The notes beneath the pieces were generated by a model. It did not search any database. It was not told the origin of the DNA and worked only from the letters and a program-made list of their open reading frames with translations. The position numbers and the translations under genes were made by a program. DNA of 8,076 nt, taken from NCBI GenBank assembly GCA_044339595.1, contig JBIIVF010000113.1:1-8076 (forward strand), in the 5' to 3' direction. Source of the stretch: CAZTGZ01 sp044339595 (GTDB lineage: Bacteria; Bacteroidota; Bacteroidia; NS11-12g; UBA9320). Below are positions 1-5,653 of the stretch, piece by piece; position 1 is the first letter of the stretch, and each line of letters begins with the position of its first letter.

Positions 1-489
1 CTGCTCCAGAATTTTACCAAGGTAATAAACCACTTGATCAGGCTTGTCCCAACTTAGATAGGTATAAGCTAGACTGATATAAATCTCCGGCTTCTCCTCA
101 CTGTACTCAAGGGCTCTTTCATAATTTTCAACCGCCTCTTCATATCGTTCAAGGTGAGAAAGAAAATCGCCTTTTAACGCAAACAACTCTCCGGATCTCG
201 GATCGAATAATTCAGCTCTTTTCAAAAACTCCAATGCCTCTGATGTATGGCCGGTAATGTGAAGTACGTAGGCCTTCCTCTGCAATAAAGGCGCAGAATG
301 CGGATGCCACTCAAGGCCGAGCTCTGCCGCTTTGGACGCCCTGTTCAACTGGCCCTCCATGATATAATATTCTATCAATTCATCCAATTCATCTGCCTCA
401 CGGTATGATGTGGTACCTTGATCGAGCAATTCTCCGAACTGTTCGGCTGCTCCTCTAATATCTTCCCCTGAAAAATCTTCTCCGTCCAT
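1..489 (-). CDS. TPR-repeat protein, C-terminus cut by window edge
   Basis: The reading frame is open from an ATG at 489-487 to position 1, giving 163 codons without a stop; the C-terminus lies outside the window. The protein has no signal peptide or membrane segment, so it is probably cytoplasmic. The first 40 residues are acidic (MDGEDFSGEDIRG...). From about residue 31 on, the sequence is helical repeats of roughly 34 residues: a diverged unit at 31-64, units at 65-98 and 99-132, and the start of another at 133-163. The clearest TPR signature is RYEEAVENYERALE at 115-128, followed by a Pro and a hydrophobic helix (KPEIYISLAYTYL). TPR proteins usually act as protein-binding scaffolds; nothing here identifies a partner. 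It is transcribed divergently from the M1 peptidase, 89 bp away. The TPR call is firm; the specific function is unknown. Confidence 0.85.
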   Translation of the reverse strand, partial: MDGEDFSGEDIRGAAEQFGELLDQGTTSYREADELDELIEYYIMEGQLNRASKAAELGLEWHPHSAPLLQRKAYVLHITGHTSEALEFLKRAELFDPRSGELFALKGDFLSHLERYEEAVENYERALEYSEEKPEIYISLAYTYLSWDKPDQVVYYLGKILEQ

Positions 490-506
490 TTTCTAGCAGG
501 TTTTAA

Positions 507-514
507 CAAAGCTA
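507..514 (-). promoter_or_regulatory. Putative -7 element of the TPR gene
   Basis: On the minus strand this reads TAGCTTTG, an exact match to the Bacteroidota -7 consensus TAnnTTTG, 17 nt before the ATG. No clear TTG or TTTG -33 element lies 17-23 nt further upstream. The call rests on the -7 match and on the same element at the same distance before glyS. Confidence 0.4.
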
Positions 515-578
515 ATAAAAATCCTCACCATCATCTATAAGTGAACTGTTATTATTGCACTTAAATTGCTCACAAGCT

Positions 579-3500
579 ATGAACAAACTACACGCCTTTT
601 TGATTTATTTTTCTGTCATCCTTTCTGCAGTGCAGGCTCAACCGACGTTTTCCTATAAACAAGCAGAATGGCAGCAAAAAGTTGATTATCAAATTGACGT
701 CACCCTCGACGATGCCAATAAAATGCTCAACGGGCACATCAAAATGACTTATACCAACAATGCCCCGCATGCCATTACTGAAATTTATATGCACGTTTGG
801 CCGAACGCTTATAAAAACAATCAAACTGCCTTTGCGCAACAAAAAAATGAAGACAGTGATGGAAAATTTCTATTCGCAGATAAAAATCAAAAAGGCTACA
901 TGGATAGCCTGAATTTTACCATTGACGGGAAAAAAGTAGACGCTGAAATTTTTAACAAATGGGAAGATGTATTGTGGATTCGATTGAATGCTCCGCTCGA
1001 ATCAGAAGCTTCAATGGTCATCGAAACCCCTTTCCGGGTAAAAATACCGGGAAGTTTTAGTCGTCTCGGTCATGCGGATGGAGCCTATCAAATCACCCAA
1101 TGGTACCCCAAGCCGGCAGTATATGATATCAATGGCTGGAATCCCATGCCATACCTGGATCAAGGCGAATTTTACAGTGAATTCGGAACATTTGATGTTA
1201 AAATTACCGTGCCCGAAAATTTTGTGGTTGCTGCTACCGGCGAACTGCAGGAAGACAGTGAGAAGGAATTCATCCGGAATAGAATCAATGAGCCCGTCGA
1301 TCCCATCAAAACACCGCCTACCTCGAAAAAATTAAAAACCATCAGCTATTTTCAAAACAACATACATGATTTCGCTTGGTTTGCCTCCAAAACTTTCAAT
1401 ATAGAACGAGGAAAAGTGACCCTCGAAAGTGGCAAAGTAGTAGAAACTTTTGTTTATGCATCCGAAAAAAAGATCAATCATTGCCGATATATCAATGATG
1501 CGCTCCTCTATTATTCCAAAAATGTGGGTGAGTATCCATACAAATTCTGCACGGTGGTAGAAGGTTCTCTAAAAGCCGGCGGCGGTATGGAATATCCCAT
1601 GATTACGGTATGTGACTATTTGAATGAGGAAGTGATTGTACACGAAGTCGGTCACAACTGGTTTTACGGAATCCTGGGAAACAATGAACGCACCTACCCC
1701 TGGATGGACGAATCGGTAAACACCTTTTTTGAAGGTGAAACCATCGACCAGCAAAAAGAGTCCACCGGATTACCAAACGAAAAAATAATCAGCTTGGTTA
1801 GCAATGATGGCATTATGGAAGCGCTGGCCCGACATGCACAAAAAAGAGGGTCAGATCAAGCTCCCGGAGAACCATCTGAATTGCTCACAGGCATCAACTA
1901 TGGTACGATGGTGTATGGTAAAGGGGCTTATCTGTTTAAACATCTAAAGGGTTATCTGGGCGATGATTTGTTCTATGCTTGTTTTAAAGAATATTATGAC
2001 GACTGGAAATTCAGACATCCGCTACCGGATGATATGCAGGCGGTATTCGAAAGTGTGAGTGGCAAAAAATTAAGCTGGTTTTTCAGAGACCTTATGTTCT
2101 CTACTGGTAAAATAGACTACGCGTTGAGCGATGTAAAAATCAATGGAAAACAGGTTTCTCTGACGCTTTTAAACAAAGGCGACATTTCAGCACCGATTCC
2201 GGTTGATTTTATTCAAGGAGACCAAGTGGTAAAAACCCAGTGGATTGAAGGGTTTAAAGACAGCAAAACGTTGAGCCTTGAGCAATTTGCTGACTTTGAT
2301 CGGATCCAAATTGATGCGCGCGCTTTGACCACAGAGGTAGGATATAGAAACAACAACTATTTCAAAGACCGTACTTTGAAATATGCAGATCCACTCAAAT
2401 TAACACTCATCACCGGAACAGAATTGAGCACAAAAAAAAGGCTGAGTCTCTTGCCTGCCTATGGATTTAATGTCTACAATAAAAGCATGCTGGGATTGGG
2501 CCTTCATAACGTCGGATTTCCCGGTGCAAAAACAGAATTTCTGATTTTGCCCTTGTACTCCACCGCCACCCAGGATTTAAATGGTTATGCCCAGATTTCT
2601 CGCTTCAAACCCTTTTATAAAAACAACCTTCAACTCGTAGAATATGGAATCAACAGTGCCCGATTTGCTTTTAACCACTTTGAATTGTTCTCCTACAATA
2701 AAATTCAACCTTTTATCAAAGCAAGATATTCCCCCGCCCGTTACCGTGGTTCCCGCACTTCCAATCTGATGTTGCGTTATGTATTTCTAGCCTTTAATCC
2801 GCAATTCGATCTGCAGGCCGCCAAAGAAAAAAATCCCGGACGTTCTTTCATTTACGAAAAACCGCAGCAATTTGTTCGAATGGAATATCAATATGCCAGA
2901 AAAACCGCCATTCGCCCGGAAAAATATAATCTCGCTGCCACATTAGGGATGTACGAAATCGTTCCCGGTAAAAAGGAAAATTTCATATCCATGCAAGGCA
3001 ATGCGCAGAAGATGATCAACTATCAAAAAGAAAAGAAAGGACTGACGCTTTATGCTTTTGGAGGTGCGTTTTTGAAAGAAGCATCGAATAGTTCGGGTTT
3101 ATTCAATTTTGCCGCCGGCAGTTCTGCCAAGCGATATGATTACCTGTTCGATCAAAGCATGATGGACCGTTCTGCCGGTTCAGGACTGTTTGAAAACCAA
3201 ATTCTGCATACAGAGAGTCGTCAGAAATTCATCGGAAATGTGGGATCTGCCAATCGTTTTATGTTCGCATTGAATGCTGTAACTACCTTACCCGGGAAAT
3301 TGCCTCTGAAAATTTATGCCGATGCGGTTTCTTTCAATGACATCGATAAAATTGGCTACCTGAACAATAATGGTGATTTTGTGACAGCCAATTTTTTATG
3401 GCAAGCCGGGGTCAGCCTGATTGTGATACCGGAAATTTTTGAGATACATGTTCCACTCGCACAATCTGAAGTGGTCACCCGTATTCAAGACTTGAATAAT

Positions 3501-3590
3501 CTGGGCGATTTTCACAAGCGCATTTCCTTTGTACTGAATTTAAACAAATTGGATCCGAGGGTTTTATTACCCGGACTTAAGTTGTTCTAA
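579..3590 (+). CDS. Secreted M1-family zinc metallopeptidase with large beta-rich C-terminal domain
   Basis: The predicted protein has 1003 residues and should hydrolyse peptides as a zinc aminopeptidase-type enzyme in the periplasm or at the outer membrane. I start it at ATG 579, because the following residues form a typical signal peptide (Lys3, hydrophobic 6-18, cleavage likely after AVQA at 17-20). A TTG start at 555 would add eight residues with no benefit. Zinc site HEXXH-X18-E: H355, E356 (catalytic), H359, E378. The substrate-binding loop GGGMEYP is at 334-340 and the likely catalytic tyrosine is Y446 in VYGKGAYLF. Residues 30-510 fit the M1 N-terminal beta and catalytic domains; about 515-595 look like a small beta domain. 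About 595-1003 are rich in alternating polar and hydrophobic strands and end in Phe, suggesting an outer-membrane beta-barrel or barrel-like module (inference). All catalytic residues are present. No T9SS-type C-terminal tail is obvious. A weak -7-like TATTATTG lies at 550-557. Confidence 0.93.
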   Translation: MNKLHAFLIYFSVILSAVQAQPTFSYKQAEWQQKVDYQIDVTLDDANKMLNGHIKMTYTNNAPHAITEIYMHVWPNAYKNNQTAFAQQKNEDSDGKFLFADKNQKGYMDSLNFTIDGKKVDAEIFNKWEDVLWIRLNAPLESEASMVIETPFRVKIPGSFSRLGHADGAYQITQWYPKPAVYDINGWNPMPYLDQGEFYSEFGTFDVKITVPENFVVAATGELQEDSEKEFIRNRINEPVDPIKTPPTSKKLKTISYFQNNIHDFAWFASKTFNIERGKVTLESGKVVETFVYASEKKINHCRYINDALLYYSKNVGEYPYKFCTVVEGSLKAGGGMEYPMITVCDYLNEEVIVHEVGHNWFYGILGNNERTYPWMDESVNTFFEGETIDQQKESTGLPNEKIISLVSNDGIMEALARHAQKRGSDQAPGEPSELLTGINYGTMVYGKGAYLFKHLKGYLGDDLFYACFKEYYDDWKFRHPLPDDMQAVFESVSGKKLSWFFRDLMFSTGKIDYALSDVKINGKQVSLTLLNKGDISAPIPVDFIQGDQVVKTQWIEGFKDSKTLSLEQFADFDRIQIDARALTTEVGYRNNNYFKDRTLKYADPLKLTLITGTELSTKKRLSLLPAYGFNVYNKSMLGLGLHNVGFPGAKTEFLILPLYSTATQDLNGYAQISRFKPFYKNNLQLVEYGINSARFAFNHFELFSYNKIQPFIKARYSPARYRGSRTSNLMLRYVFLAFNPQFDLQAAKEKNPGRSFIYEKPQQFVRMEYQYARKTAIRPEKYNLAATLGMYEIVPGKKENFISMQGNAQKMINYQKEKKGLTLYAFGGAFLKEASNSSGLFNFAAGSSAKRYDYLFDQSMMDRSAGSGLFENQILHTESRQKFIGNVGSANRFMFALNAVTTLPGKLPLKIYADAVSFNDIDKIGYLNNNGDFVTANFLWQAGVSLIVIPEIFEIHVPLAQSEVVTRIQDLNNLGDFHKRISFVLNLNKLDPRVLLPGLKLF

Positions 3591-3754
3591 AGATGATCTA
3601 TTGAGCAAACGGGTTTTCTGGTTGTTTTCACTCCCACGTATGTATATTTCGCAAATACTTGATTTACCGATATTTATAAGTACGCTTATGGATTAAACGA
3701 AAAGTCAAACAATACAAGAATGATGAAATAGAAACGATAACTGCGGGCGGGTGT

Positions 3755-3839
3755 GAACGAAATGAGCGAACCTCTTTTTTTTCGGCTTGGAGGCGTTGGG
3801 TTTGTGCGACCAGAAAAGAAAAGAGGTTGGATTTCGTTC
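3755..3839. repeat. Large imperfect hairpin A
   Basis: The outer arms GAACGAAAT (3755-3763) and ATTTCGTTC (3831-3839) are perfect complements. After a small asymmetric internal loop, the inner arms AACCTCTTTT (3769-3778) and AAAAGAGGTT (3819-3828) pair perfectly, and pairing can continue through T/A positions to a CGG/CC(A)G closure around 3783-3785. The apical loop is about 24 nt. Confidence 0.65.
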
Positions 3840-3852
3840 TTGATTTTCTTTG

Positions 3853-3920
3853 TTTATGCCGAAAGCATAGCTGTAATAGTTCATTATCATTCACCTAAAC
3901 AGCTATTGCTTCGGCATAAA
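3853..3920. repeat. Large imperfect hairpin B
   Basis: The 22-nt arms at 3853-3874 and 3899-3920 are inverted copies with 19 of 22 positions complementary. The outer 11 bp (TTTATGCCGAA / TTCGGCATAAA) and the inner 8 bp (ATAGCTGT / ACAGCTAT) pair perfectly around a three-base mismatch. The loop is 24 nt and AT-rich. It lies 13 nt from hairpin A. There is no U-tract on either side, so a simple terminator is unlikely. Confidence 0.7.
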
Positions 3921-3929
3921 ATCAGGTTA

Positions 3930-3947
3930 TAGGGCTGGTAAGCCCTA
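3930..3947. repeat. Short perfect hairpin
   Basis: A perfect 7-bp stem, TAGGGCT (3930-3936) and AGCCCTA (3941-3947), closes a four-base GGTA loop. It lies 3' of radC in that gene's direction but has no T-run after it on either strand. A transcription-stop role is possible but not supported. Confidence 0.4.
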
Positions 3948-4021
3948 AGCGAAGAAAAATTCATGTAAATTTTATGCAATACCTCCAAGTATTTGTTCTA
4001 CAATGATTATTGGGGCTTAGC

Positions 4022-4702
4022 TTACATTTTGCCTTCATCGGCGAAACTGTAATACCCTTGTATGGAAACAATGATGTGATCAAGTACATTGATTTCCAAT
4101 AATTTACCTGCTGCCACAAGCTTGCGCGTGATATCCAGATCCTGCTGACTTGGATTCAAATTTCCGGAAGGGTGATTGTGACACAAAATGATGCCCGAGG
4201 CCCCTTGTTCCACGGCCGTTTTAAATACGCGCTTAGGATCCACTACAGTTCCTGAAATGCCGCCATGGCTCACCTGCTCAGATGACATCACACGGTTGTT
4301 TCGGTTGAGCAGGAGGATATGAAATTCTTCGTAGGCTTTGTCTTCAAGCTTCGGACCGAAATAAGCATAGGCGTCTCTGCTCACAGAAATGATTTTCTGT
4401 TTGAGTTCACCCCCTTTTTTGCGACTGCCCAATTCGAGTGCCGCTGCGAGGGTAATGGCCTTGGCCGGTCCAATGCCTTTCATTTTCTGCAAATCGCGTA
4501 CCGTCATGCGCGCGAGTAATGTCAAATCATTTTCGGCATTCTGCATAATACTCTTGGCCAAGTCAAGTGCAGATTGCTCACGGGTTCCGGTGGCGAGCAA
4601 GATGGCAATTAATTCAGCATCCGATAAGGCCTCTCTGCCTTTTAACAATAATTTTTCGCGGGGTCGGTCATCTTCTGCCCATGCTTTAATTGGAAAGCTC
4701 AT
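4022..4702 (-). CDS. radC: RadC family JAB/JAMM-domain protein
   Basis: This is a full-length RadC (UPF0758) protein of 226 residues, the usual size. The N-terminal part carries the family motif RPREKLLLKG and a helix-hairpin-helix-like DNA-binding segment around 72-91 (LQKMKGIGPAKAITLAAALE). The C-terminal part is a JAB1/MPN-type metalloprotease fold with the zinc signature HNHPSG at 175-180 and Asp188 (ligands H175, H177, D188, with S179). It was historically linked to DNA repair, but the biochemical role in bacteria is unsettled. Here it lies directly downstream of rpsT on the same strand but beyond a strong terminator, with a candidate promoter of its own, so it is probably a separate unit. 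Full length and housekeeping neighbours argue against the shorter RadC paralogues found on mobile elements. The start is the ATG at 4702-4700; no strong Shine-Dalgarno is visible. Confidence 0.96.
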   Translation of the reverse strand: MSFPIKAWAEDDRPREKLLLKGREALSDAELIAILLATGTREQSALDLAKSIMQNAENDLTLLARMTVRDLQKMKGIGPAKAITLAAALELGSRKKGGELKQKIISVSRDAYAYFGPKLEDKAYEEFHILLLNRNNRVMSSEQVSHGGISGTVVDPKRVFKTAVEQGASGIILCHNHPSGNLNPSQQDLDITRKLVAAGKLLEINVLDHIIVSIQGYYSFADEGKM

Positions 4703-4706
4703 GTTC

Positions 4707-4770
4707 GTTGAATTTTGGGGGTATGGAATTTCGGGTTATTCAAAGATCGGTCGTCAACCGAAAATTCAAC
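4707..4770 (-). repeat. Inverted repeats framing the radC promoter
   Basis: A perfect 10-bp inverted pair, GTTGAATTTT at 4707-4716 and AAAATTCAAC at 4761-4770, brackets the radC control region. One arm contains the proposed -33 TTG; the other ends 4 bp from the start codon. Inside, CGGT-N5-ACCG (4748-4760) is a second, smaller dyad in the promoter spacer. It could be an operator or a DNA or RNA structure; no regulator is identified. Confidence 0.4.
4741..4769 (-). promoter_or_regulatory. Putative radC promoter
   Basis: Reading the minus strand, TTG (4769-4767) is followed after 18 nt by GATCTTTG (4748-4741), a 7-of-8 match to the Bacteroidota -7 consensus TAnnTTTG. The spacing fits the family range of about 17-23 nt. 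The element sits 38 nt before the radC ATG and immediately beyond the rpsT terminator T-tract. Confidence 0.4.
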
Positions 4771-4772
4771 AT

Positions 4773-4809
4773 AAAAAAAAGGGTCATTCCGTAGAATTGA
4801 CCCTTTTTT
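4773..4809 (-). terminator. Intrinsic terminator of rpsT
   Basis: The stem GGGTCA (4781-4786) pairs with TGACCC (4798-4803) and extends by TTC/GAA across a bulged T, with loop CGTA. On the minus strand it is followed by eight T residues (complement of 4773-4780), and it begins about 27 nt after the rpsT stop. A six-T run on the plus side makes it nearly symmetrical, but only the minus direction has an active upstream gene. Confidence 0.85.
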
Positions 4810-4829
4810 CGATAAAGTTTATATCCCGA

Positions 4830-5084
4830 TTACGACAAAGTATTCAGGTGCTTTGCCAAACTGCTTTTCAAGTTGGCTGCTTTGTTTTTGTGGATGATAT
4901 TTTTCTTAACCATCTTGTCGAGCATACTGAATGTTTCGCTCAATAACTTGGTTCCTTCTGAGCGGGTAGCACACTGACGCATACGCTTCAACCACGTACG
5001 GGTGGTTTTATGCTGATAGCGGTTTCTCAGTCTTTTAATACTGTTGCTTCTGATTCTTTTTAACGCTGACTTATGGTTTGCCAT
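4830..5084 (-). CDS. rpsT: 30S ribosomal protein S20
   Basis: This small Lys/Arg-rich protein of 84 residues binds 16S rRNA in the body of the 30S subunit. The N-terminus MANHKSALKRIRSNSIKRLRN is the S20 hallmark (ANxKSAxKRxR...R.RN), and the rest is predicted to be helical (LLSETFSMLDKMVKK, KNKAANLKSSLAKHLNTL), matching the three-helix S20 fold. Length is within the usual 80-90. It is a single-gene unit: a strong Bacteroidota promoter lies 24 nt upstream of the ATG and an intrinsic terminator directly downstream. No Shine-Dalgarno is evident in the AT-rich leader, which is normal in this phylum. It diverges from the lipoprotein at 5205. Confidence 0.97.
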   Translation of the reverse strand: MANHKSALKRIRSNSIKRLRNRYQHKTTRTWLKRMRQCATRSEGTKLLSETFSMLDKMVKKNIIHKNKAANLKSSLAKHLNTLS

Positions 5085-5108
5085 GATTATATTCTAACTA
5101 AAGGGCTG

Positions 5109-5139
5109 CAAAGGTAGGATAAAAATTGAATATTGAAAA
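5109..5139 (-). promoter_or_regulatory. rpsT promoter
   Basis: On the minus strand TACCTTTG (5116-5109) is an exact TAnnTTTG match. A TTTT (5139-5136), close to the -33 TTTG, stands 19 nt upstream across an AT-rich spacer. The -7 element ends 24 nt before the rpsT ATG, giving a short leader. This is the best promoter in the window. Confidence 0.65.
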
Positions 5140-5204
5140 CGATTTGTATTTTTTTTCGTCAGGGTGAATTTGACTAAATTGCAATCTGAATCAAATCTTC
5201 ATTC

Positions 5205-5597
5205 ATGCGTATTAAAAGCAGTTATTCCTTTTCCCGACTATTCATTCAATTCATCCTGCTAATCAGCTCATTTCCCATATTGAGTAGCTGTGTTGAAGAG
5301 GAAAAACCCATAAAAAGTTATGCTGTAACACTAAAAGCCGAAGGTTCCAATTTGAGTCAAGTCGGTTCAAGATCTAAACAACATTCATTTGATGTGAGTC
5401 CGGTGCCAAGAATTCATTGGCAACTCGACCATCAATACTGGGGCGATGATACGTTGCATCTTTTTGCCAGCCAAATTGCTGACAGCAGTAAACCGGTTAT
5501 TGTAACCGTTAGTGTGGCTCACAATGATGATCCGGTTAAAGTATTTTCGGATACCGGAGTTGCCGAAGCGCGCATCTCCGTCTTTCTCGAAAAGTAA
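5205..5597 (+). CDS. Small lipoprotein of unknown function
   Basis: The predicted product has 130 residues. An N-terminal basic and hydrophobic stretch (residues 3-25) ends in a lipobox-like ILSSC with the lipidated Cys at 29, so the mature protein should be a membrane-anchored lipoprotein of about 102 residues. The residues after Cys29 are VEEEK; an acidic run at this place resembles the lipoprotein export signal that sends Bacteroidota lipoproteins to the cell surface. The body looks beta-rich, with a C-terminal pattern (DTLHLFASQ...VIVTVSVAHNDDPVKVF...GVAEARISVFL) that loosely recalls small MmpS-like beta-sandwich proteins; this is weak. I do not recognise the family with certainty. It lies 56 bp before glyS on the same strand and 120 bp from the divergent rpsT. 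No clear TAnnTTTG precedes it (nearest is TAAATTGC at 5175-5182). Confidence 0.8.
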   Translation: MRIKSSYSFSRLFIQFILLISSFPILSSCVEEEKPIKSYAVTLKAEGSNLSQVGSRSKQHSFDVSPVPRIHWQLDHQYWGDDTLHLFASQIADSSKPVIVTVSVAHNDDPVKVFSDTGVAEARISVFLEK

Positions 5598-5628
5598 ATT
5601 TCAGGCTGACCGAGTGTTTTGAAATTGT

Positions 5629-5636
5629 TAGCTTTG
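5629..5636 (+). promoter_or_regulatory. Putative -7 element of glyS
   Basis: TAGCTTTG matches TAnnTTTG exactly and ends 17 nt before the glyS ATG. A possible but poor -33 (CTG, 5606-5608) lies 20 nt upstream. It suggests glyS is transcribed on its own even though the lipoprotein gene lies just upstream on the same strand. Confidence 0.5.
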
Positions 5637-5653
5637 CGACAAAATCAAAATCC

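Larger units (their letters stand above)
3591..4021. other. 431-bp non-coding region rich in inverted repeats
   Basis: No believable gene is present between the peptidase and radC, whose 3' ends converge here. Short open frames at 3664-3894 (minus) are Lys/Arg-rich, overlap the hairpins and lack coding character. The region holds two long imperfect hairpins (3755-3839 and 3853-3920), a short perfect one (3930-3947), and a perfect 10-bp inverted pair, CAAATACTTG at 3652-3661 and CAAGTATTTG at 3986-3995, that encloses them. No good U-tailed terminator was seen for either converging gene. The whole could be a dispersed intergenic repeat or a small non-autonomous element. Confidence 0.5.

Noticed and set aside
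555..578. TTG start giving an eight-residue longer peptidase
   Set aside because: The ATG at 579 is followed directly by a normal signal peptide, and the TTG overlaps a possible -7 element.
3664..3894. Two overlapping minus-strand frames of 61-76 codons as possible small basic proteins
   Set aside because: They run through the hairpin arms, are rich in Lys/Arg/Ser from A/T-tracts, show no recognisable motif, and two frames of the same strand are open at once, which fits repeat DNA better than coding DNA.
4022..4702. radC as a marker of a mobile island or defence system
   Set aside because: The protein is full length with the N-terminal helix-hairpin-helix part and lies next to rpsT. No integrase, transposase or phage gene is nearby.
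4389..4946. 185-codon plus-strand frame opposite radC and rpsT
   Set aside because: It crosses the terminator, the radC promoter region and parts of two well-supported genes on the other strand, and its translation has no family resemblance.
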